Positions 1 through 6,912 of a stretch of DNA of 7,041 bases are shown here, piece after piece. Origin of the DNA: Deltaproteobacteria bacterium (lineage in GTDB: Bacteria; Desulfobacterota; Binatia; UBA12015); assembly GCA_003447545.1 (NCBI GenBank), contig DLYX01000557.1, forward strand, positions 1-7,041, given 5' to 3'. The position numbers and the translations under genes are program-made. Under the pieces are notes generated by a model. The model made no database searches and was not told where the DNA came from. It saw only the letters and a program-made list of their open reading frames with translations. Numbering within the stretch: position 1 is the first letter of the stretch; each line of letters opens with the position of its first letter.

Positions 1-485
1 TTGCTGATTCGGATGCCTGGAGAGGTACGCATGAGGTGGAGTGGGTTTCCGGTTGCGCGATTCTGCTGCGACTTTCGGCCCTCTCGGAGGCAGGCTTTTT
101 CGATGAGGCATTTTTTGCCTACCACGAGGAAGTCGAGCTATGCGTTCGTCTGAGGAAGGCGGGATTGCGGGTCGTCTGGACCGGCGAGGCGCGAATTCGG
201 CACCGCGGCGAGGGGAGCTCCGGTCGCACCTACGTCAGCCGCAAGCAGTATTTTTCTGGTCGAAACATGGTGCGCTTTGTGGCGCGGCACGGGTCGGTCG
301 GACAGAAATTCTATTTTGGATCGTTCTTTTTGTTGAGTTTGCCCTTTCAATGGCTGCGCCGCCTGCCTTCGGGGGAAGCCGCAGGCGTCATCCTGAAATG
401 GCAGGGGGCGCGTGACCAATTGCTTGGCCGTCCGCTGCCGCGAGCCGCATTGGGGTTGGACCATCCGCCCGGAGCGGCGCGATGA
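1..485 (+). CDS. Glycosyltransferase family 2 (rhamnosyltransferase-like), C-terminal part only
   Basis: This is the 3' end of a gene that begins before the window; the first whole codon is at base 3 and 160 residues are visible. A GTG at 36 is in frame but lies inside the conserved domain, so it is not the true start. Visible residues 13-18 (EWVSGC) and 31-47 (GFFDEAFFAYHEEVELC) match the acceptor-side half of GT2 enzymes of the WbbL/rhamnosyltransferase type, where the acidic pair (usually ED, here E42-E43) contributes the catalytic base. Residues 62-74 (EARIRHRGEGSSG) match the usual strand and H-x-G-x-S segment that follows. Family members transfer a sugar from a nucleotide donor to a growing glycan at the cytoplasmic face of the membrane. 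The nucleotide-binding N-terminal half is outside the window, so donor and acceptor cannot be named. A hydrophobic stretch near visible residues 97-107 may touch the membrane. The stop overlaps the next start by four bases. Confidence 0.85.
   Translation, partial: ADSDAWRGTHEVEWVSGCAILLRLSALSEAGFFDEAFFAYHEEVELCVRLRKAGLRVVWTGEARIRHRGEGSSGRTYVSRKQYFSGRNMVRFVARHGSVGQKFYFGSFFLLSLPFQWLRRLPSGEAAGVILKWQGARDQLLGRPLPRAALGLDHPPGAAR
471..474 (+). promoter_or_regulatory. Ribosome binding site for the flippase gene
   Basis: GGAG lies seven bases before the ATG at 482, inside the last codons of the upstream glycosyltransferase. With the ATGA overlap it supports translational coupling and fixes the flippase start at 482. 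Confidence 0.65.
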
Positions 486-1915
486 AGCTGCGCAAGTTTG
501 CTGGACAGGGTGGTTTTGGAATCGGCGCGTTGGTCGTCGAAAAAGGGGCCGCGTTCCTCCTGATTGTCTTGCTGGCGCGGGTCCTTCCCACCGAAACCTA
601 TGGAATCTACAGTTTCACCGTGGCCTACCTGACCCTTTTTCAGGTTCTGGCCGACTTTGGTCTCGAGCCGATTCTGGTACGCCGACTCTCGGCGCCCGAT
701 GCGGATCGACCGCAGATCCTTTCGGCAGCTCTGGGCCTTCGGCTGGGTCTGGCTCTTGGCAGTGCGAGTCTGGCGGTCCTTCTGGCTCCGTGGGTTTCGG
801 GCGAGGGGCTTTCGATCGTCCCCGTAATCCTGCTCGGCTGCGGTTCGTTGCTCTTTCTGGCCCAGCCCGGGTTCCGGGCGGTGCTGCGCTCGGAGTTGCG
901 ATTGGGCGCGGTTTTTCTCGTCGCCACGTTCACCGCCTCACTGACTCTGGCGGGGGTCTTCCTGGCCACTCGACAGGAGGGGGGATTGCTGGCGGTGTGG
1001 ACCGCCTATGCCGTGGCTACCTGGGCAGGCTTGGGTCTCGCAGCTCTTCTGGTGTCGAGGTCCTTTCGCTTGCAGGTCCGCATCGCTCCGGACGTCTGGC
1101 GTTCCTTGCTGGCCGAATCCTGGCCCGTTGGTGCCAATTTGCTGGTGTTGATGATGGGGTTGCGAGCGGGTGCAATCGTTCTGATGCAAACCGCAGGCCC
1201 GGATGCCGTGGGTCTTTATGCCTCGGCCGCGCGGCTCTCGGAGGCATCCAATCTGCTCGGTGAGGGCACGATGCTGGTCATCTTTCCTCTGCTCGCTCGG
1301 CTGGGGCCTTCGCGTGCGGAAGACCTGCAAGCGTTGGCGGGGCTGACCGCCAAAATGCTCGCCATCGCTCTCTGTTTCACGGCTTTGGTCGGCGGTGCTC
1401 TGGCAGACCCGCTGGTTCGGGGGTTGTTTGGTGAGCGCTTTGCCGCAAGCGGGCCGGTTCTGGCGATCCTGCTTTGGTCAGGCCCGTTTGCCGCCGTGGG
1501 GACTCTGTATGCAAATTTGCTGGTGATTACCGGCCATCAACGGCTTCTGCTGGGCGTGAACGCGGGGAGTGCTGCTGTTCTGATCCTTCTGCAGTTGCTT
1601 CTGGTGCCCTCCTACGGGATCCAGGGGGCGGCGTTTGGGGTCGTGGTCGGATTTGCCGCGGGGCACGTCCTGTTGTTGCTGCCCGCCGCCACCCGAAAGG
1701 TGATTTGGCCCTGTTGCCGGGAGGCCTTGCGCCCTATGGCACTTGCTTTGGCCTGTTTAATGTTTTCCGCTTCCTACGACGATGGTCCAATGAAGGCCCT
1801 GATTGCCCTGGGGTTCTTCTCGTTGGCCCTTTTGGGAACGAGAACGTTGTCGATCAGGGATCTCAAGGCTCTGCGAGTGGCTCTGCGTGACGGTTCGTCG
1901 GATGTTTCGCGCTGA
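482..1915 (+). CDS. Wzx-type oligosaccharide flippase (polysaccharide transport membrane protein)
   Basis: The 477-residue product is almost wholly hydrophobic, with about 12-14 predicted membrane segments (for example residues 14-34, 81-104, 143-162, 168-190, 214-238, 288-306, 323-347, 355-375, 381-400 and 436-452). Length and layout fit the Wzx/RfbX branch of the MOP exporter superfamily. Typical sequence is seen near the N-terminus, where residues 26-68 (ARVLPTETYGIYSF to FGLEPILVRRL) resemble the family pattern of a helix end, a glycine-tyrosine turn and a DFGL segment. A later GLYASAARLSE segment (244-254) matches the start of the second six-helix half. Family members flip undecaprenyl-diphosphate-linked oligosaccharides from the cytoplasmic to the periplasmic side of the inner membrane. 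The ATG overlaps the preceding GT2 stop (ATGA), so the two are probably co-translated. A teichuronic or other MOP-family lipid exporter is the main alternative. Substrate cannot be read from sequence. Confidence 0.88.
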   Translation: MKLRKFAGQGGFGIGALVVEKGAAFLLIVLLARVLPTETYGIYSFTVAYLTLFQVLADFGLEPILVRRLSAPDADRPQILSAALGLRLGLALGSASLAVLLAPWVSGEGLSIVPVILLGCGSLLFLAQPGFRAVLRSELRLGAVFLVATFTASLTLAGVFLATRQEGGLLAVWTAYAVATWAGLGLAALLVSRSFRLQVRIAPDVWRSLLAESWPVGANLLVLMMGLRAGAIVLMQTAGPDAVGLYASAARLSEASNLLGEGTMLVIFPLLARLGPSRAEDLQALAGLTAKMLAIALCFTALVGGALADPLVRGLFGERFAASGPVLAILLWSGPFAAVGTLYANLLVITGHQRLLLGVNAGSAAVLILLQLLLVPSYGIQGAAFGVVVGFAAGHVLLLLPAATRKVIWPCCREALRPMALALACLMFSASYDDGPMKALIALGFFSLALLGTRTLSIRDLKALRVALRDGSSDVSR

Positions 1916-2042
1916 ATCAAATCCGTCGGTTCCTATCCCACCGTCAAATCTGTTACGAAGGTAGCGTAGAGAAAGGCCAGTTGGAGGCCCCGATGGTTCC
2001 TTTTGATTCCCATTTTCCCATAAATTTCCGCGAAAGCATTCC
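1916..2042 (+). promoter_or_regulatory. Intergenic gap, possible promoter for the downstream block
   Basis: This 127-base gap is the only substantial noncoding stretch. Its downstream half is richer in A and T than the genes around it. A weak sigma-70-like pair can be drawn: TTCCTT at 1997-2002 and TAAATT at 2021-2026, with an 18-base spacer. Both hexamers match the consensus poorly, especially the -35. If used, transcription would begin only about ten bases before the GTG at 2043. The motif TTCCCA occurs twice, at 2007-2012 and 2015-2020. No convincing terminator is present: a GGCC/GGCC stem at 1975-1989 has only four pairs and no adjoining U tract. That the gap divides two transcription units is inference. 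Confidence 0.25.
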
Positions 2043-2759
2043 GTGTCCTTAAAAGTAATCGTCGTCCCCACCTACAACGAGAGAGGCAACATCGAGAAGT
2101 TGCTCCCGGCGTTATTGCAGGTCGATCCCGAAATCGAAGTGGTCGTGGTCGATGATCAATCGCCTGACGGCACGGGCGATGCGGTCGAGGCTGTCGCAGC
2201 GGAGCTGGGACGAATCCATCTGGTGCGTCGCGAATCCAAGCAGGGTCTCGGGCCCGCCTACCAGTCCGGCTTTCGGAAGGCGCTGGAGCTCGAAGCTGAC
2301 TATATCGTGCAAATGGATGCTGATTTCTCGCATCCAATCGACTCGCTACCCGAGATGCTCAGCAAAGCCGAGACCAACGACCTTGTCCTGGGGTCGCGTT
2401 ATTTCGACGGGATCACCGTGGTCAATTGGCCGATCGAGCGCCTGTTGCTGAGCTATTTCGGAAATTACTATGTCCGCAAGCTGACCCGCATGCCGATCAG
2501 CGACACGACCGGTGGTTTCAAATGCTGGAGGCGGGAGACGCTGGAGGCGATCGACCTCGCCGATATTCGCGCGAACGGATACTCTTTTCAGATCGAGATG
2601 AATTACCGCGCCTGGTGCAAGGGGTTCAAGATCGTCGAAGTCCCGATCATCTTCATGGACCGAACGGTCGGGGATTCCAAGATGAGCAAGCGAATCGGGC
2701 TCGAGGCACTCTGGATTGTCTGGGAGTTGAAGTTTCGCAGGATGCTCGGCCGGCTCTAG
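2043..2759 (+). CDS. Dpm1/Ppm-type polyprenol-phosphate mannose synthase (GT2)
   Basis: The 238-residue product is a complete single-domain GT2 enzyme of the dolichol/polyprenol-phosphate mannose synthase type, which transfers mannose from GDP-mannose to a polyprenyl phosphate at the cytoplasmic membrane face. Motifs in order: VVPTYNE (7-13), VVDDQSPDGT (35-44) for nucleotide binding, KQGLGPAY (66-73), MDADFSHP (91-98) with the metal-binding DAD, LGSRY (116-120), DTTGGFK (154-160), GYSFQIEM (179-186) and RTVGDSKM (207-214). The last is characteristic of Dpm1/Ppm enzymes. Unlike GtrB or DPMS forms with C-terminal membrane helices, this one ends soon after the GT domain, with only a short amphipathic tail (220-238). 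The GTG start at 2043 gives the expected N-terminus, and no start codon lies between it and the upstream in-frame stop at 2004. It lacks a clear Shine-Dalgarno sequence. A glucose-phosphate synthase is possible but less likely. It probably feeds the GT-C enzyme two genes downstream. Confidence 0.9.
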   Translation: MSLKVIVVPTYNERGNIEKLLPALLQVDPEIEVVVVDDQSPDGTGDAVEAVAAELGRIHLVRRESKQGLGPAYQSGFRKALELEADYIVQMDADFSHPIDSLPEMLSKAETNDLVLGSRYFDGITVVNWPIERLLLSYFGNYYVRKLTRMPISDTTGGFKCWRRETLEAIDLADIRANGYSFQIEMNYRAWCKGFKIVEVPIIFMDRTVGDSKMSKRIGLEALWIVWELKFRRMLGRL

Positions 2760-2773
2760 GGCGAACCTCAGCC

Positions 2774-3943
2774 ATGCGAGTTCTCATGCTCAATGAGCGG
2801 GATGTCAGCCATCCCCTCGCCGGTGGCGTCGAGGTCCACCTCGAGGAACTCGGACAGCGACTGGCTTCTCGTCATGGGATCGAGATGACGGTTCTATGTG
2901 CTGCATTTCCGGGGGCCAAGGCCGAGGAAGAGCGCGGCGGCCTGCGGTTCCTCCGTTTTGGAAACCGCTTCTCCTATTACGCGCAACTGCCCCGGCGCAG
3001 CCGTGAGGAATGGGCAACCGGTGAGTACGACCTGGTGATCGAAAACCTATGCAAGCTCCTCTTTTTTTCACAGCTATATCTGCCCCGAGCGCCGAAGCTC
3101 GGGTTGGTTCATCACCTCTTCGGGCTCTCTGCTTTTCGCCAGGTCGCGCTGCCGATCGCCAGCTTCGTTGCGGTTACAGAAGCGATGTTGCCCGTGGCCT
3201 ACCGCCGCTGGCCTTTCGTGGTGGTCTCGCCCAGTACCCGCGATGATTTGCGGGCGCGTTTTCTGCCTGCCGATTCGATCCGGGTGATCCCGAACGGCCT
3301 CGATCACGAGAGGTTCTGCCCGGACGCTTCGGTGGCCGTTGAGCCTGGCCTCATCGTTTTTGTGGGCCGTCTGGAATACTACAAAGGCGTGGATGTTCTG
3401 CTCGAGGCATGGCGGCTGCTCGGAGAGCAGCATCCGGAATGCCGGCTTGTTTTGGTCGGCGCCGGTACGGCTTCCGAGGATCTGCAGGCACGCGCGGCAC
3501 GTTTGCCGAGCACGGCACGCGTGACGTTCACCGGCTTTGTCTCCGAAGACGAAAAAATCGAATGGTTGCGCAAGGCTTCGGTCGTCGTGCAGCCCTCGCA
3601 CAAGGAAGGGTGGGGCCTGACGGTTCTGGAGGCCAACGCTTGCGGGACACCCGTGGTCGCGACCGATGTGCCGGGGTTGCGGGACTCGGTTCGGCCCGGC
3701 CTGAATGGGCTTCGCGTGCCTCGCGGAGACGCTCCGGCGCTCGCGGGAGCACTGGCGCGAGTTCTCGAGGACTCTTCCCTTCGTGCGTCCCTTTCTGCCG
3801 GCGCCCTGGCATGGGCGGGCCGTTTTGGTTGGGATGCGGTCGCCGATGCCTTCGCGGAGGTTCTGGGAGCACTCGCTGCAGGCAGGCCCTTGCCGGAGGT
3901 GCGCGATTTCCTCGCAGACGATTCCGGGGAGCGTGCGGCGTGA
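2774..3943 (+). CDS. Glycosyltransferase family 4 (GT-B fold)
   Basis: The 389-residue product has the usual length and two-domain layout of GT4 enzymes. The N-terminal domain opens with strand MRVLMLNE and the GGVEVHLEELGQRL helix (17-30), the glycine-rich loop typical of GT4. The C-terminal domain shows RVIPNGLDHERF (170-181), FVGRLEYYKGVDVLLEAW (196-213), the VLVGAG strand (226-231) and PSHKEGWGLTVLEANACGTPVVATDVPG (274-301). E278 and E286 form the E-x7-E donor-binding motif. Family members are retaining enzymes that move a hexose from a nucleotide sugar to a lipid-linked glycan in the cytoplasm. The ATG at 2774 gives a full first beta strand; the reading frame is open further upstream, but only as a shadow of the Dpm1-like gene. 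Spacing to that gene is 14 bases with a weak AGGG at 2758-2761. Its stop overlaps the GT-C start (GTGA). Sugar specificity (mannose, glucose or other) is not readable. Confidence 0.9.
   Translation: MRVLMLNERDVSHPLAGGVEVHLEELGQRLASRHGIEMTVLCAAFPGAKAEEERGGLRFLRFGNRFSYYAQLPRRSREEWATGEYDLVIENLCKLLFFSQLYLPRAPKLGLVHHLFGLSAFRQVALPIASFVAVTEAMLPVAYRRWPFVVVSPSTRDDLRARFLPADSIRVIPNGLDHERFCPDASVAVEPGLIVFVGRLEYYKGVDVLLEAWRLLGEQHPECRLVLVGAGTASEDLQARAARLPSTARVTFTGFVSEDEKIEWLRKASVVVQPSHKEGWGLTVLEANACGTPVVATDVPGLRDSVRPGLNGLRVPRGDAPALAGALARVLEDSSLRASLSAGALAWAGRFGWDAVADAFAEVLGALAAGRPLPEVRDFLADDSGERAA
3926..3931 (+). promoter_or_regulatory. Ribosome binding site for the GT-C gene
   Basis: GGGGAG ends eight bases before the GTG at 3940, within the final codons of the GT4 gene. 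It decides the start of the large GT-C gene, whose frame is otherwise open for more than 500 bases upstream inside GT4. Confidence 0.65.
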
Positions 3944-6912
3944 GTGCTCCGCGGGCATGGCCCCAGACCATCCTTGTCGGAGCCGTATCGGCCCTGCTTT
4001 TCGGGTCCTTCGTGGGCTATGGGTTCAACCTCGAGGACGAGGGGAATATTCTCTATCAGATCTTGCGAACCTTTCGCGGGGACCGACCGTATCTGGACTT
4101 TCATACCGGCTATACGCCGGCTGTTTTCTACCTGAACGCCTGGCTTTTCGAGTGGTTCGGCGTGTCGGTGGTGCCCCTGCGAGCCGTTCTGGTCGGGGTA
4201 AATGCGGCCTCCGTCGTGCTGATCTTTCGGCTCGCCTTGCGCTTTGCCCCTCCTCTGGAGTCGGCGGCCGCGGCACTGGTCTATGCGATCTATTTACCGT
4301 TTTTTGCCGGCCAGTTTGCGTCCTTCAATATCCCCTATCCAGCTTGGTATGCGGTGCTGGCATGGCTTGCCACGCAATTGGCGATGATGAAAGCGGTCGA
4401 GCGTGGCTCCCGTCTCTGGTTGGGAATCGCTGGCCTCGGTGCCGGCCTGGCCTTCTCCTTCAAGCCCAATACCGGGATTCTGGCGCTGGGGGCCGTTGTG
4501 CTCTGCCAACTTCTGATGACAGCGCCGATCCGCGGCCGGGTCGGAGCCCTGCTCGAAGGGTTCTTGTTGGTGGTTGCCTTCGGTGCGATCTTTGCTGTTT
4601 TGACCTTTGACGTTTTCACCGAACAATTTTTTCTGCTGGGGTTTCCTCTCCTTCTCGTGATTGGTGGCGGGTTCTGGTTACGGCTCGGCGTACGCCGGAA
4701 TTTCCCCTCACTTGCGCGCCGTTCTCTCGGGGCCGGGTTTGCCGATGTGGGCGTGATCCTCGGCGGATTTCTCCTGATCACGATGCTCTGGCTTTCCTAT
4801 TTCCTGCCTCGGCTGGGCATTGACAGATTTGCCGAGGAGATCCTGCTGCTCGGTGCCGGTGTCGAGCGGATCTATCTGATCTATTACCCGGATATCAGTG
4901 CCTGGAGTGGCGCTCTGATGGCGGGTTTGGTGGCTCTCTGGGGACTAGTTTTCCTGATTGGTGCCGGCGTCTTGCGGCGTCGCGCGATCCTCGCACTGGG
5001 GAGTGTTCTGACGCTGGGCCTTTTGGGCGCTCTGGGGATCTTCGGTCTTGCTCCTGAGGGCCTTTTGCTCTCGATCGCCATGCAACTAGAAAATCTGAGC
5101 TTCTTTCTGATTCCGGCGTTGCTCCTGGCGGGCACTCTGATGTGGCTGGTGCGGATGAGCCACCCTCTCGTCTGGTTTGCCGCGCAGGTCCGACCGAGTT
5201 TGGCGCGGGTGACGGTCGCTCTGGTGTTTGCCCTGATGCTCTTTCTGCAACTTTATCCGCGCATTGATTTCATGCATGTGGTTGTGGGGATGCCGTCTGC
5301 ATTGGTGCTGGCGGCTGCCGCGCTCTGGCGCTTCGAGGTGTGGGCGGCTCGCTCGCTGGCGGTGACGGCGGATTGGCTTTCTCCCGCAAGAATTCGGTTG
5401 CTGGTATTGTTGCCGATAGCGCTCGGGCTTTTTGCGCGTGCAGCGCCTTTTGTCGATGCGCGGCTGGCCTTCGATCCATGGCCCGAGGGGCGTGAGGCCA
5501 CGCTCCTGCGCCAGTCCGCGCTGCCTGTGGGAGTGGAAAAAGATCGCGACCACGATTTGCAGGAGCTTCAGGAAGTGGCCGCTTTCGTCGAGCGATGGAC
5601 GGAACCACAAGAAGAGATTTTCGTTTTTCCTGCGTTGGCGATCGTACCCTTCGTCACCGATCGACGGACGCCCTTGCCGCATGATTATTTCTTCCCCGGT
5701 CGCCCCTCGCACGCGGATGAGGCGGATATGGTCGCGGAACTGGAAGCGGATCCTCCGGCTCTGGTTGTCTCCCTGAATGATCGTCTCGGCTACTTCTCGG
5801 CGTCGCCTGCGTACTATTTTATTCTGCGGGACTATATCCAGCAGAACTACGAGATGGTTCGCCGCGTCGGCCGCTATGATATTCTCGCGCGCAAGGAGTT
5901 GCGGAAGGCGAACCCTGCATGGGCTCGTCCTGAAAGCGCCCCGGAGAAATCTCGCAGGTTTGCCGCCGGAGATTTCCATGAGGTTCTGGTCGAGACACAA
6001 CGTATTGGTGCGAGTGGATCGTCTGCGGACCTCGCTCCCTGGGGGCATCGATTGGCCGATGTGGACCGAGGCGTCCGCGGTGCGATCATCGCGGCTGCGC
6101 TGCAGGTAGCGCAACGCGACCCGGGTGGACTTGGCGCTGTCGCCGAAACGATCGCCAACGGTCGGCGCGAGCAGCTTTTGCTGATTCGGGCCATGGGCGA
6201 GTACGCCGGGCCCGACGCCTTGCCTTATTTGCAGGATGTTTTTCTTTCCTCCTCGGGGCGCTTGCGATGGGAGTCGGCTCGCTCGATCAATTACGTTCTC
6301 GCACGGAGGCTATCGGATCGGTTCCGTCTGGTAGGCGACCGCAAAGGGCCCCTGTGGAACCTGCCCGGTGACTTCCGTACGGAGGAGATGGTCGCGATGC
6401 TTGATGATTTTGTCGAACGGCAAAGAATCGGGGCCTTTGCGGCGATTGCCGCGGCCGAGGAGGGGCGCCCGGACCTGATTCCGGCCCTGGAGTATTTCGA
6501 AGATGAAGACGAAACGACTTGGTGGAGGATGATTTCCGCATATTCTCTGGTGAAAATGGGTGCGCCGGAGCATCTTGGAACCTTGTTTGATGCTCTGAAT
6601 ACGGGCACTTTGGCAGGACAATATGTGCCATCGCTCCTTCTGGACGAGGAGCTGGTGGACTCCGCACTGGTTGCCGACCAGATTCGTGAGGAGTTGCGCG
6701 AAGGCACAGAAGAAGAGAGGGAAACAGCAGCGTGGATGGCTGCCTATTTATCTCGCGCCGATCTGACGATGGAATTGGAAGCGGCTTCGGCCGATAGCAG
6801 CGCTGCTGTCCAGCGCGCGGCACGTTGGGCGCTGGAGAAAAGAAGGTCAAGAGAGCAGGGTGTCGAGACAGGCCGTGGGGAAACGAATTTGCGGCAAGGA
6901 GAGCGTTCGTGA
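3940..6912 (+). CDS. GT-C membrane glycosyltransferase (GT39/PMT-like) with C-terminal HEAT-like repeat extension
   Basis: The 990-residue product has three parts. Residues 1-502 hold about 13 membrane segments (first 10-28, last about 485-502). The first external loop carries NLEDEG (30-35), giving the D33-E34 acidic pair expected at the GT-C active site, then GDRPYLDFHTGYTPAVFYLNAW (47-68), a pattern common in GT39-like enzymes; FSFKPNTGILAL (172-183) is another typical segment. Residues 503-660 are soluble, with FVFPALAIVPFVTDRRTP (561-578) and YDILARK (646-652), resembling the periplasmic tail domain of this class. Residues about 700-965 are helical and look like degenerate HEAT-type repeats, followed by a polar tail. 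GT-C enzymes take sugar from polyprenyl-phosphate donors and act on the outer side of the inner membrane; the Dpm1-like gene nearby is a likely donor source. Start GTG overlaps the GT4 stop. Most relatives end near 500-650 residues, so the extension is unusual. Acceptor (glycan, lipid or protein) is unknown; a fully non-catalytic role is possible. Confidence 0.82.
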   Translation: MSAPRAWPQTILVGAVSALLFGSFVGYGFNLEDEGNILYQILRTFRGDRPYLDFHTGYTPAVFYLNAWLFEWFGVSVVPLRAVLVGVNAASVVLIFRLALRFAPPLESAAAALVYAIYLPFFAGQFASFNIPYPAWYAVLAWLATQLAMMKAVERGSRLWLGIAGLGAGLAFSFKPNTGILALGAVVLCQLLMTAPIRGRVGALLEGFLLVVAFGAIFAVLTFDVFTEQFFLLGFPLLLVIGGGFWLRLGVRRNFPSLARRSLGAGFADVGVILGGFLLITMLWLSYFLPRLGIDRFAEEILLLGAGVERIYLIYYPDISAWSGALMAGLVALWGLVFLIGAGVLRRRAILALGSVLTLGLLGALGIFGLAPEGLLLSIAMQLENLSFFLIPALLLAGTLMWLVRMSHPLVWFAAQVRPSLARVTVALVFALMLFLQLYPRIDFMHVVVGMPSALVLAAAALWRFEVWAARSLAVTADWLSPARIRLLVLLPIALGLFARAAPFVDARLAFDPWPEGREATLLRQSALPVGVEKDRDHDLQELQEVAAFVERWTEPQEEIFVFPALAIVPFVTDRRTPLPHDYFFPGRPSHADEADMVAELEADPPALVVSLNDRLGYFSASPAYYFILRDYIQQNYEMVRRVGRYDILARKELRKANPAWARPESAPEKSRRFAAGDFHEVLVETQRIGASGSSADLAPWGHRLADVDRGVRGAIIAAALQVAQRDPGGLGAVAETIANGRREQLLLIRAMGEYAGPDALPYLQDVFLSSSGRLRWESARSINYVLARRLSDRFRLVGDRKGPLWNLPGDFRTEEMVAMLDDFVERQRIGAFAAIAAAEEGRPDLIPALEYFEDEDETTWWRMISAYSLVKMGAPEHLGTLFDALNTGTLAGQYVPSLLLDEELVDSALVADQIREELREGTEEERETAAWMAAYLSRADLTMELEAASADSSAAVQRAARWALEKRRSREQGVETGRGETNLRQGERS
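6037..6834 (+). other. HEAT-like alpha-helical repeat region within the GT-C protein
   Basis: This segment encodes residues 700-965 of the GT-C protein. Helix pairs recur with A/L spacing typical of HEAT-type repeats: 742-788 (REQLLLIRAMGEYAGPDALP onward to INYVL), 843-886 (DLIPALEYFEDEDETTWWRM onward to LFDAL), and 925-966 (ETAAWMAAYLSRADL onward to AAVQRAARWALEK). The last has the familiar D-x-S-xx-V-x-x-A-A-x-x-A-L ending. No methionine falls between residues 639 and 752, so there is no obvious internal ATG that would make this a separate protein. If the membrane part has an odd number of segments with the N-terminus inside, this region lies in the periplasm. Repeat assignment is by eye and the family is not certain. 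Confidence 0.55.
6896..6901 (+). promoter_or_regulatory. Strong ribosome binding site for the last gene
   Basis: AAGGAG sits seven bases before the GTG at 6909, inside the end of the GT-C gene. It is the best Shine-Dalgarno match in the window and supports a real gene start in the GTGA overlap. Confidence 0.75.

Noticed and set aside
1..12. A 12-base identity between the first bases of the window and 6178-6189
   Set aside because: A match of this length is expected about once by chance in 7 kb, and both copies are in coding sequence of unrelated genes.
412..1263. 283-codon open frame on the plus strand
   Set aside because: It overlaps the GT2 end and the flippase in another frame; its composition (rich in G, R, S, W) shows no family motif, while the overlapping frame is a clear flippase.
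1975..2004. Possible rho-independent terminator after the flippase
   Set aside because: The GGCC/GGCC stem has only four pairs, a seven-base loop, and the nearest T run is short and more than ten bases away.
2426..2773. Upstream extension of the GT4 frame
   Set aside because: The frame stays open but lies inside the Dpm1-like coding region in another frame, and the residues have no GT4 character. ATG at 2774 starts the first beta strand.
3409..3939. Upstream extension of the GT-C frame
   Set aside because: It is an out-of-frame shadow of the GT4 gene. The GTG at 3940 has a good ribosome site and sits just before the first membrane segment.
3074..3958. 294-codon minus-strand open frame
   Set aside because: Antisense to the GT4 gene, which has all its motifs; no domain or plausible start context was seen for the antisense frame.
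5086..6114. 342-codon open frame on the minus strand
   Set aside because: It lies opposite the GT-C gene, reads as an arginine/glutamine-rich low-complexity protein with no recognisable domain, and is a product of GC-rich codon use in the real gene.
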